From Cellvibrionales bacterium (GTDB taxonomy: Bacteria; Pseudomonadota; Gammaproteobacteria; Pseudomonadales; UBA7434): DNA of 5,030 nucleotides. A program made the position numbers and the translations under genes. The DNA is taken from the NCBI GenBank assembly GCA_018668095.1, contig JABIQF010000150.1:1-5030 (forward strand). The letters run 5' to 3'. A model generated the notes under the pieces. That model did no database searches. It saw only the letters and a list, made by a program, of their open reading frames with translations, and had not been told where the DNA came from. Of the stretch, positions 1 to 5,030 are shown in pieces (positions within the stretch are counted from its first letter, which is position 1; each line of letters starts with the position of its first letter).

Positions 1-428
1 AAAACACCACTTTAATCGCTAAAGGCACTGAAATTAGTGGGCAAATTAGCTTTACAGGCTGTTTAGAAATTGAGGGCGTCATCCGCGGTAATATTGTGGT
101 TGAGGCCGGCTGTGAAGTATCACAAGTGCGTATCCAGAATAGCGGAGCAGTACACGGTGATGTTTGCGCGCCGATTGTTATTGTTAATGGCAACATCGAA
201 GGTAATGTTTATTCCTCTAAACGCGTTGAAATGGCCGCTAATGCAGTGGTTTGTGGTGATGTTCATTATCAGATGATAGAAATGGTAAAGGGTGCGCAAA
301 TTAATGGCGGCCTGCTCTACACTAAAGATTCGTCAGATTCGATTGCAGCCAGTGGCATTAAAAAAGCCCAAGCTGTTGATTCTAATGAGATTCTTGATGA
401 GTATGTTGATTCCGGCTTAAATGGCTGA
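1..428 (+). CDS. Bactofilin family protein, 5'-truncated by window edge
   Basis: The frame is open from base 3 and gives 141 residues up to TGA at 426-428; the start lies outside the window. Bactofilins polymerise without nucleotide into filaments built from a right-handed beta-helix and act as cytoskeletal scaffolds for cell-shape and wall enzymes. The fragment begins with the family's typical opening, TLIAKGTEISGQISF. It continues with repeated short turns of the form G-x-I/V (GQI, GNI, GDV, GNV, GDV), each followed by a beta strand, and a segment VHYQMIEMVKGAQINGGL that matches the conserved end of the domain. After about fragment residue 106 comes a non-helical, Asp/Ser-rich acidic tail of roughly 35 residues. 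No membrane segment is visible in this part. Four Cys occur at fragment residues 20, 37, 55 and 84. erpA follows after 43 bases with no obvious terminator, so the two may be cotranscribed. The family call is firm; the precise role is inferred from the family. Confidence 0.92.
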   Translation, partial: NTTLIAKGTEISGQISFTGCLEIEGVIRGNIVVEAGCEVSQVRIQNSGAVHGDVCAPIVIVNGNIEGNVYSSKRVEMAANAVVCGDVHYQMIEMVKGAQINGGLLYTKDSSDSIAASGIKKAQAVDSNEILDEYVDSGLNG

Positions 429-471
429 TAACCTCTTTAGTTCATACGTATATTTAGGTATTTAATTGTTA

Positions 472-825
472 ATGAATAGTGCAACAACACCGCTAGCCAA
501 CACCTTAGTTTTTACTGACAGTGCGGCTAATAAAGTGAAAATCCTCGTTGATGAAGAAGGCAACGAGGATCTAAAGCTGCGTGTGTTTGTCACCGGTGGT
601 GGCTGTTCTGGTTTCCAGTATGGCTTTACATTTGACGAGCTGATCGCCGACGATGACGCTATTATCGATAATCATGGTGTCAGCTTAGTTGTTGACTCTA
701 TGAGCTATCAGTATTTAGTCGGTGGCAGTGTTGATTATACAGAAGGTCTAGAGGGTTCGCGATTTATTGTCGATAATCCGAATGCCGATTCTACTTGCGG
801 TTGTGGTTCTTCTTTTTCTGTATAG
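472..825 (+). CDS. erpA: Iron-sulfur cluster insertion protein ErpA (A-type carrier)
   Basis: A-type carriers take a nascent Fe-S cluster from the scaffold and deliver it to apo-proteins in the cytoplasm; in E. coli ErpA supplies the isoprenoid enzymes IspG and IspH, among others. The 117-residue product has all three cluster-ligand cysteines: Cys45 in TGGGCSGFQYGFTFD, and Cys109 and Cys111 in STCGCGSSFSV. The middle segment LVGGSVDYTEGLEGSRF is nearly identical to E. coli ErpA, which has 114 residues and equivalent Cys 42, 106 and 108. That segment and the C-terminus favour ErpA over IscA or SufA. I chose ATG at 472 because it has AGG at 456-458 upstream and gives the usual length; a TTG at 466 would add two residues. 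The gene lies 43 bases after the bactofilin gene and 58 bases before a DsrE-like gene. No IscR-like operator was recognised. Confidence 0.96.
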   Translation: MNSATTPLANTLVFTDSAANKVKILVDEEGNEDLKLRVFVTGGGCSGFQYGFTFDELIADDDAIIDNHGVSLVVDSMSYQYLVGGSVDYTEGLEGSRFIVDNPNADSTCGCGSSFSV

Positions 826-826
826 A

Positions 827-856
827 TTTACAGTGTGTGCTTAGTTAAAAAATAAT
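827..856 (+). promoter_or_regulatory. Candidate sigma70 promoter for the DsrE-like gene
   Basis: TTTACA at 827-832 (5 of 6 to the -35 consensus) and AATAAT at 851-856 (5 of 6 to the -10 consensus) are separated by 18 bases. Transcription would begin near 863, just ahead of the Shine-Dalgarno site at 871-876, leaving a leader of about 20 bases. The region is AT-rich, so a chance match is possible. If real, it would let the downstream gene be transcribed apart from erpA. Confidence 0.35.
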
Positions 857-870
857 AAGTTAATAAGGTC

Positions 871-876
871 GGAGGG
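871..876 (+). promoter_or_regulatory. Strong Shine-Dalgarno site
   Basis: GGAGGG lies 7 bases before the ATG at 884. It is the best ribosome binding site in the window and fixes the start of the DsrE-like exported protein. The good initiation signal also supports this small gene being genuinely expressed. Confidence 0.8.
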
Positions 877-883
877 ATTCGCG

Positions 884-1396
884 ATGAGTTTTTATAAGCA
901 TCTTTTAGCTAATATTCTAGTCACTTTTTTCTTGTTTACTTCTACTGTCGCTATTGCCGAGTCTTCGGCGGGTGGCCCTGCTTTAATTCAAAATGTTTCT
1001 TTGGGAAATGCCACGCCGCATCTTACGCTCGAAGAGAAATACCTTGCTGATATCACTATTCATAGCCCGCAAGAATTATTCGACATATTAACTCGTGCCG
1101 ACATGTTGTTAGATAGTGGCCAGTATTCAATAGAAGGCTCATCACCGATTATTTTTTTACTGCATGGTGATGAGGCGCGTATCTTATTTAAGCAGCAATA
1201 TGAAAACAATAAAGAAGTCGTTGATCTTGCGGCTAAGCTAACAGCGCTTAATGTTGTCGATATCAAGGTTTGTGATATTTGGATTGAAGGCAATAATCTT
1301 TTTACTAAAGATTTACAGCCCTTTGTTGGAGTAGCGAATAATGCGGCCGCAGAAGCTAACCGTCTAGTCTCTCAAGAGAATTATCAATACTTCTAA
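884..1396 (+). CDS. Exported DsrE/DsrF-like family protein, function unknown
   Basis: The 170-residue product starts with a signal peptide: a short polar start (MSFYKH), a hydrophobic core at about residues 7-22, and an AIA-ES cleavage site after Ala25. The mature protein should therefore be periplasmic. Residues 88-170 resemble the DsrE/DsrF (YchN-like) alpha/beta fold: a strand ending in His-Gly (FLLHGDEARILF, 91-102), a helix with DLAAKL, a strand ending in a conserved-type Cys (VVDIKVCDIW, Cys130), then DLQPFVGVANNAAAEANRLV and a terminal NYQYF matching the 'G-Y-x-Y' ending of the family. Cytoplasmic DsrEFH proteins carry sulfur on such a cysteine. Whether this exported relative does so is not known, and residues 26-87 match nothing I recognise. 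It has a strong Shine-Dalgarno site and possibly its own promoter. Its stop is only 12 bases from the convergent anmK stop, with no clear terminator between. The fold assignment is fairly sure; no function is claimed. Confidence 0.75.
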   Translation: MSFYKHLLANILVTFFLFTSTVAIAESSAGGPALIQNVSLGNATPHLTLEEKYLADITIHSPQELFDILTRADMLLDSGQYSIEGSSPIIFLLHGDEARILFKQQYENNKEVVDLAAKLTALNVVDIKVCDIWIEGNNLFTKDLQPFVGVANNAAAEANRLVSQENYQYF

Positions 1397-1408
1397 TACT
1401 TTTAATAG

Positions 1409-2572
1409 TTATGCTGAGTAAATGCATCCAGCAATCACGTTATGTGATGCGCCAGTGACATTGCTAAGCGTAATAGGTTGTTGGTCTAGTCGTTGTTTGG
1501 CTAGCCATGCAAAGAGGCAGGCTTCTATCCAATCTGGGCCAATACCGATTTCGTTAGTCGTCGTAATTCTTATACTGGCATCCGCATAATTATTATCGCA
1601 AATGCTCTGTAATGTCTCTAGAAAAAAAGTATTACGAGCGCCACCACCACAGCAGTAAATAACCGAAGGAGTTTGTAGTGTGCTTGGCTGTTCAACGTCA
1701 TTCTCAGCGTGAGTGTTAAAAACCGCCTCTATGATTGTCTCGCAGCTTAAGCGCATAAGCGTTGCTTGAACATCCGCATTACAAACGGTGTGCTTATTCT
1801 CAATAATTGATTCAAGCCAAGGTAAATGAAACTCTTCTCGCCCTGTACTTTTGGGCGCGGCTTCAGAAAAATAAGGATGCGCTTTTAAGTCGGCAAGTAG
1901 GGCTTTATTCACTTTCCCCGATCGTGCCCAATCACCATTATGATCAAATGCGGCATTTTTATGCTTGAGTACCCAAGCATCCATTAAGCCGTTAGCAGGT
2001 CCGGTATCAAAGCCACTCACAATATTGCCTTGGCTCACTAAGGTGATATTGGCGATGCCACCTAAATTTAAAAAAGCACTGCTTTCAACATTGCTGGGTG
2101 CAATGGCTTGATGAAAAGCGGGGGCGAAAGGCGCGCCTTGACCGCCTGCTGCCATATCACGGCGACGAAAGTCTGCCACTGTCGTAATATGAGTTTTTTC
2201 AGCAATAGTATTGGCATCACCAATTTGTAGAGTGAATCCAGACGAATGATTTTGTTTAGGTGGGCGGTGCCGAATGGTTTGTCCATGGCTACCAATAGCG
2301 ACAATCTCTTTATGGCTGAGTTTGGCTTTGACGAGTAGCTGCTTTGCTGCGTCGGCAAACAAGCCCCCTAGCTGTAAGTCCAGTTCGCCCATGCGGTCAA
2401 TTTCATTATCGCCAGGTAGGCAAAGTGCAGCGACGGCTTGTTTGGTAAAATCATCGATGGGATGTTCATGGTGCGCTAGCAAGATGGGTTTATCTTCACT
2501 GCAGTCAACGAGCGCGGCATCTATACAATCAATACTGGTTCCTGAAATTAGGCCAATATAGAGCTGCTTCAT
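1409..2572 (-). CDS. anmK: Anhydro-N-acetylmuramic acid kinase
   Basis: AnmK uses ATP and water to open the 1,6-anhydro ring of anhydro-MurNAc and phosphorylate it to MurNAc-6-phosphate, a cytoplasmic step in peptidoglycan recycling before MurQ. The 387-residue product shows the family motifs in order: nucleotide loop SGTSIDCID (10-18), AIGSHGQTIRHRP (92-104), DFRRRDMAAGGQGAPFAPAF (134-153), NLGGIANITL (169-178), GFDTGPANGLMDAW (187-200), PKSTGREEF (240-248) and CCGGGARN (307-314). Asp189 aligns with the catalytic base Asp182 of Pseudomonas AnmK. The protein is somewhat longer than the E. coli form (369 residues), partly through a polar insertion at about 288-303. Cys16 stands where Gly is commonest (GTSxDG). 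The start ATG (2572-2570) overlaps the stop of the M23 gene as ATGA, and no Shine-Dalgarno sequence precedes it. Translation is therefore probably coupled to that gene, with which it forms an operon. Confidence 0.97.
   Translation of the reverse strand: MKQLYIGLISGTSIDCIDAALVDCSEDKPILLAHHEHPIDDFTKQAVAALCLPGDNEIDRMGELDLQLGGLFADAAKQLLVKAKLSHKEIVAIGSHGQTIRHRPPKQNHSSGFTLQIGDANTIAEKTHITTVADFRRRDMAAGGQGAPFAPAFHQAIAPSNVESSAFLNLGGIANITLVSQGNIVSGFDTGPANGLMDAWVLKHKNAAFDHNGDWARSGKVNKALLADLKAHPYFSEAAPKSTGREEFHLPWLESIIENKHTVCNADVQATLMRLSCETIIEAVFNTHAENDVEQPSTLQTPSVIYCCGGGARNTFFLETLQSICDNNYADASIRITTTNEIGIGPDWIEACLFAWLAKQRLDQQPITLSNVTGASHNVIAGCIYSA
2569..2572 (-). other. ATGA start/stop overlap between M23 gene and anmK
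   Basis: On the minus strand the bases 2572 to 2569 read ATGA: ATG is the anmK start and TGA the stop of the M23 endopeptidase gene. The preceding minus-strand bases (2590-2573) contain no recognisable Shine-Dalgarno sequence. This arrangement is typical of termination-reinitiation coupling, so anmK output should follow that of the upstream gene. Confidence 0.85.
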
Positions 2573-4131
2573 TGTGCGCTAGCAAGTTTAATGTGACTGC
2601 TATAACGGGCAAGCTGCAATTGCGTTGATTCAATAGAAACCAAAAAGTCAGATTTTAAGTTTTTATCTAAGCGTTTAGCTTTAGGCAGCTTTTTAAGGAT
2701 GGTTCTTGGGTTGCGATGAACGCCGTTGACCAAAAATTCATAGTGTAAGTGTGGCCCGCTGCATAAGCCAGTGCATCCTACTTGGCCAATAATTTGACCT
2801 TGTTTAACGCGCTGTCCTTTTTTGACTGATCGACGATGCAGGTGCAAATATTTCGTCGTATACGATTCACCATGCTTAATAAAGACATAGTTACCATTGG
2901 CTTTGGTTCTACCTGATGCCGAAACGCGGCCATCACCGGCAGAAAAAACAGGCGTACCTCTTGGTGCGGCATAATCAATACCGCGATGAGGCTTAACCAC
3001 TTTAGTAATGGGGTGCAATCGGCGCAGGTTAAAGCTAGAGCTGATACGAGTAAAATCGAGAGGCGCACGTAAAAAGGCTTTGCGCATGCTAACGCCGTCT
3101 TCATTATAGTAGCCGGTATCGCCATCAGGATCGGTATAGCGAAAGGCGTTATAAACAGTGCCGCGATTGGTGTATTGGGCGGCGATGATATTACCTTCAT
3201 CAATTTTTTCGCCATCAAGATAGTGTTCTTCATAGACCACAGTGAATTGATCACCATTTCTAACATCGAGTACAAAATCAATGACGCCGCCAAAAATATT
3301 CGCCATGTTCATAGTTATAGATTGAGAGACATCGGCGCGCTGAGCCGATAGGGATAATGAGTCATTAATAAAGGCGCTGCGATAAACTTTTCGAACGTCC
3401 GGCGTGCGAGTCACCCTGTTAATATCAAAGCGCGTTTTTTCGCCAGAAGCATTGCGAATAAAGTGAATGCTCTCAAGAGGGGATTTAATTCGAATGACTT
3501 GCTCTAGTTGATCATTTTCGCCGAGCACAAATTCGAGTTGCTCGCCAGGAAACATGCGCGTGAGCGCTTTGCCTTCGCTACCCGATTCAACCACTTGATA
3601 CACATCGCGAGCATTGAGTCCTACACGGTCAAAAACCATTGAAAGGTTGTCACCCTTTTTAAGGGTTTCCTGAATATGTTTAGTGGGCTTAGCTGCTATT
3701 TCTATCGCAGGCGACGCTTTTACTGATTCCGACTGTATGGCTTGGTTAATATCAGATTTGGCTATATCTGAATCCGCAGTGAATTTCGCCTGTGTATAAA
3801 AGGCGGCTTGTTTACTTGCTGGCTTCGATGCAGTTATTGGGCTATTTGCGTCAGGCAGTGTTAACGCAATGGTCTTGCGGTTGGTATTGGCTGGGCTTTT
3901 AAGGTTATCAGTATTACTGGTTTCTATGACTTCTTCTATTGAAGGTACTGAAGAGTTAGATTGCAGCGAGTTACCAAGCCCTAATGCCACCGAGCAAACA
4001 GCAAAAGCCAAAATAGCGGCTTCTATTTTGCTTAGCTTTAATAGAAGGGTTAATGCGCGAGTGTGAAGATTGCGCCACTGCGGGGTGGGCTTTTTATGAG
4101 CAGTGAGCGTTGCATGTCTGTTCTTGGCCAT
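2569..4131 (-). CDS. Membrane-anchored M23 family murein endopeptidase (MepM/Csd3-like)
   Basis: The 520-residue product should be a periplasmic zinc metallopeptidase that cuts peptidoglycan peptide cross-links. A basic N-terminus precedes one hydrophobic segment (about 37-55), suggesting an inner-membrane anchor rather than a cleaved signal. A Ser/Thr/Ala/Lys-rich linker (about 56-150) follows, then a LysM/OapA-like domain (about 153-235: LKKGDNLSMVFDRVGL, MFPGEQLEF), a Csd3/MepM-type middle domain (about 245-355: NIFGGVIDFVLDVRNGDQF, YYNEDGVSMRKAFLRAPL) and the M23 domain (about 364-475). The expected zinc ligands are His382 and Asp386 (PHRGIDYAAPRGTPV) and His463 (GPHLHYEF); the catalytic histidines are His430 (KYLHLHR) and His461, so it looks active. 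Residues 453 and 457 are both Cys (VGCTGLCSGPHLHYEF). A basic tail follows 475. The ATG at 4131 is the first start after an in-frame TGA and lacks a strong Shine-Dalgarno site. It is the first gene of an operon with anmK and divergent from tyrS. Which cross-link it cuts cannot be told. Confidence 0.95.
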   Translation of the reverse strand: MAKNRHATLTAHKKPTPQWRNLHTRALTLLLKLSKIEAAILAFAVCSVALGLGNSLQSNSSVPSIEEVIETSNTDNLKSPANTNRKTIALTLPDANSPITASKPASKQAAFYTQAKFTADSDIAKSDINQAIQSESVKASPAIEIAAKPTKHIQETLKKGDNLSMVFDRVGLNARDVYQVVESGSEGKALTRMFPGEQLEFVLGENDQLEQVIRIKSPLESIHFIRNASGEKTRFDINRVTRTPDVRKVYRSAFINDSLSLSAQRADVSQSITMNMANIFGGVIDFVLDVRNGDQFTVVYEEHYLDGEKIDEGNIIAAQYTNRGTVYNAFRYTDPDGDTGYYNEDGVSMRKAFLRAPLDFTRISSSFNLRRLHPITKVVKPHRGIDYAAPRGTPVFSAGDGRVSASGRTKANGNYVFIKHGESYTTKYLHLHRRSVKKGQRVKQGQIIGQVGCTGLCSGPHLHYEFLVNGVHRNPRTILKKLPKAKRLDKNLKSDFLVSIESTQLQLARYSSHIKLASAQ

Positions 4132-4187
4132 AAATCTGGTTCACATAGCTGCCTAAAGGCATTCCAAAATTAGGTTTATATTCCCTA

Positions 4188-4196
4188 AGTATATCA
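4188..4196 (-). promoter_or_regulatory. Candidate extended -10 promoter for the M23-anmK operon
   Basis: Read on the minus strand, 4196 to 4188 is TGATATACT: an extended -10 element (TG-N-TATACT) with 5 of 6 matches to TATAAT. No good -35 box lies 16-18 bases upstream, which is usual for extended -10 promoters. Transcription would start near 4181, giving a leader of about 50 bases before the ATG at 4131. A weaker TATAAA on the same strand (4180-4175) is an alternative. Confidence 0.45.
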
Positions 4197-4281
4197 AAAG
4201 ATTGATGAATGCCACGAGTGAATAGCGTTGTTAGTGATGTTTTGTGAAACAATTTCGAGATTTCCTAGTGGTAAGTGTGCA

Positions 4282-4309
4282 TTGATAGTGTATCGTTCCG
4301 CGCTAAGTT
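4282..4309 (+). promoter_or_regulatory. Weak candidate promoter for tyrS
   Basis: TTGATA at 4282-4287 matches the -35 consensus at 5 of 6 positions. With a 16-base spacer the -10 position holds TAAGTT (4304-4309), only 3 of 6. A better -10-like TTTAAT at 4309-4314 is too far away (21 bases). A promoter must lie somewhere in this intergenic region because the gene upstream is divergent, but this exact placement is uncertain. No T-box-like leader is seen. Confidence 0.22.
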
Positions 4310-4341
4310 TTAATCATTCTATTTATGGAGTTAGGCCTACT

Positions 4342-5030
4342 ATGTCACCTGAAGTACTGGCGGATTTAAAGTCGCGCGAGTTAATTGCTCAATTAACGGC
4401 CGAAGACGCACTCAATGAGCATTTAGCAAGTGGCCCAAGAACACTTTATTCTGGTTTTGACCCAACTGCGGATAGTCTGCATATAGGCAGTCTTGTTCCT
4501 TTATTAGCTTTGCGACGTTTTCAATTGGCGGGGCATAAACCTATTGTCTTAGTGGGCGGTGCAACTGGACTTATTGGTGATCCCAGCTTTAAAGCAGAAG
4601 AGCGCAAGCTTAATGGGCCAGATATTGTGGCGCAGTGGGTTGAAAAGATTCGCAAGCAAACCAGTGCATTCGTTGATTTTGATGCGGGAGCAAGTAGCGC
4701 AGAGGTTGTTAATAACCTCGATTGGACAGCAGGCATAGAAATGCTCGATTTCCTCAGGGATATTGGGAAACACTTCTCTGTTAATAGCATGATACAAAAA
4801 GAATCAGTTAAGCAGCGGCTAGATAGAGAAGGTGCCGGTATATCGTTTACTGAGTTCACTTATATGATTATGCAGAGCTATGATTTTGCGCAACTATATA
4901 AGTGTTACGGTTGTACGCTACAAATAGGCGGGAGTGATCAGTGGGGTAATATCACTGGTGGCATCGATTTAACTCGCCGCATGCATCAAGCGCAGGTATT
5001 TGGCGCAACCCTTCCGCTAGTCACTAAAGC
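4342..5030 (+). CDS. tyrS: Tyrosyl-tRNA synthetase, 3'-truncated by window edge
   Basis: TyrRS is a class I synthetase that activates tyrosine with ATP and loads it on tRNA-Tyr in the cytoplasm. The frame is open to the window end, giving 229 complete residues of a protein that is usually about 400-425 long. The missing part holds the KMSKS loop and the tRNA-binding C-terminal domain. The sequence tracks E. coli TyrRS closely: LYSGFDPTADSLHIGSLVPL (35-54), VGGATGLIGDPSFK (71-84), FLRDIGKHFSVN (137-148), GISFTEFTYMIMQSYDF (166-182) and LQIGGSDQWGNITGGIDLTR (193-212). Tyrosine-pocket residues Tyr36, Tyr174, Gln178, Asp181 and Gln200 are all present, each one position before the E. coli number. 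The HIGH motif reads HIGS at 47-50. I chose ATG at 4342 because no in-frame start precedes it back to at least 4318, and GGAG (4327-4330) and AGG (4333-4335) lie upstream. It is divergent from the M23-anmK operon. Confidence 0.97.
   Translation, partial: MSPEVLADLKSRELIAQLTAEDALNEHLASGPRTLYSGFDPTADSLHIGSLVPLLALRRFQLAGHKPIVLVGGATGLIGDPSFKAEERKLNGPDIVAQWVEKIRKQTSAFVDFDAGASSAEVVNNLDWTAGIEMLDFLRDIGKHFSVNSMIQKESVKQRLDREGAGISFTEFTYMIMQSYDFAQLYKCYGCTLQIGGSDQWGNITGGIDLTRRMHQAQVFGATLPLVTK

Noticed and set aside
70..276. 68-codon plus-strand frame overlapping the bactofilin gene
   Set aside because: Out-of-frame shadow with a TTG start and no supporting signal; the bactofilin frame explains this stretch.
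425..454. Possible erpA promoter CTGATA - 18 bases - TATATT
   Set aside because: The -35 matches only 4 of 6, and the start site would fall near 461, downstream of the probable ribosome binding site, so the transcript would lack it.
466..471. TTG at 466 as start of erpA
   Set aside because: It adds only two residues and leaves poor spacing to the AGG at 456-458. ATG at 472 fits the family length and spacing better.
1431..1450. Hairpin at the 3' end of anmK as a terminator between the convergent genes
   Set aside because: The stem (GCAATCAC / GTGATGC) carries a bulge, is not followed by a T-run on either strand, and lies inside the anmK coding sequence.
2274..2561. Plus-strand open frame antisense to the 5' part of anmK
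   Set aside because: It lies wholly within conserved AnmK motifs on the other strand and encodes a Ser-rich product with no family features.
2778..3293. 171-codon open frame on the minus strand inside the M23 gene
   Set aside because: It is a shifted frame within a gene whose domains are all recognised in the other frame, and its product resembles nothing I know.
4325..4369. 14-codon frame (ATG at 4325) overlapping the tyrS start, as a leader peptide
   Set aside because: It has no Shine-Dalgarno site of its own, no run of Tyr codons and no attenuator-like structure; its ATG overlaps the GGAG used by tyrS.
4521..4859. Antisense open frames inside tyrS (4521-4859 and 4549-4797)
   Set aside because: Both are shadows of the well-conserved TyrRS coding sequence; their products have no recognisable domain or initiation signal.

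Overview
The window looks like ordinary chromosome from a gammaproteobacterium, probably marine and near the Cellvibrionales/Spongiibacteraceae or Pseudomonas side. This rests on close resemblance of ErpA and TyrRS to gammaproteobacterial forms and on gene order. From memory, Pseudomonas also keeps tyrS, an M23 endopeptidase, anmK and erpA together. Base composition looks moderate (not counted) and even throughout. I see no insertion sequence, phage gene, tRNA, rRNA, CRISPR array or other sign of recent transfer.

Layout. On the plus strand: the 3' part of a bactofilin gene (cut by the left edge), erpA (A-type Fe-S cluster carrier), then a small gene for an exported DsrE-like protein of unknown role. 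On the minus strand, converging on these: an M23-family murein endopeptidase gene followed by anmK (anhydro-N-acetylmuramic acid kinase), joined by a 4-base ATGA overlap. A 210-base divergent intergenic region separates this pair from tyrS (tyrosyl-tRNA synthetase), which runs off the right edge at about residue 229.

How the genes fit together. Three products act on the cell wall: bactofilin is a polymer-forming scaffold often tied to wall enzymes, the M23 protein is a membrane-anchored peptidase expected to cut peptide cross-links, and AnmK recycles the anhydro-MurNAc sugar released in wall turnover. ErpA (Fe-S maturation) and TyrRS (translation) are housekeeping functions that sit beside them.

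I did not find a convincing new biological system. The points worth checking are residue-level oddities in well-known families: an HIGS variant of the HIGH motif in TyrRS, a Cys pair beside the M23 active site and a Cys in the AnmK nucleotide-binding motif. The other is the uncharacterised exported DsrE-like protein.
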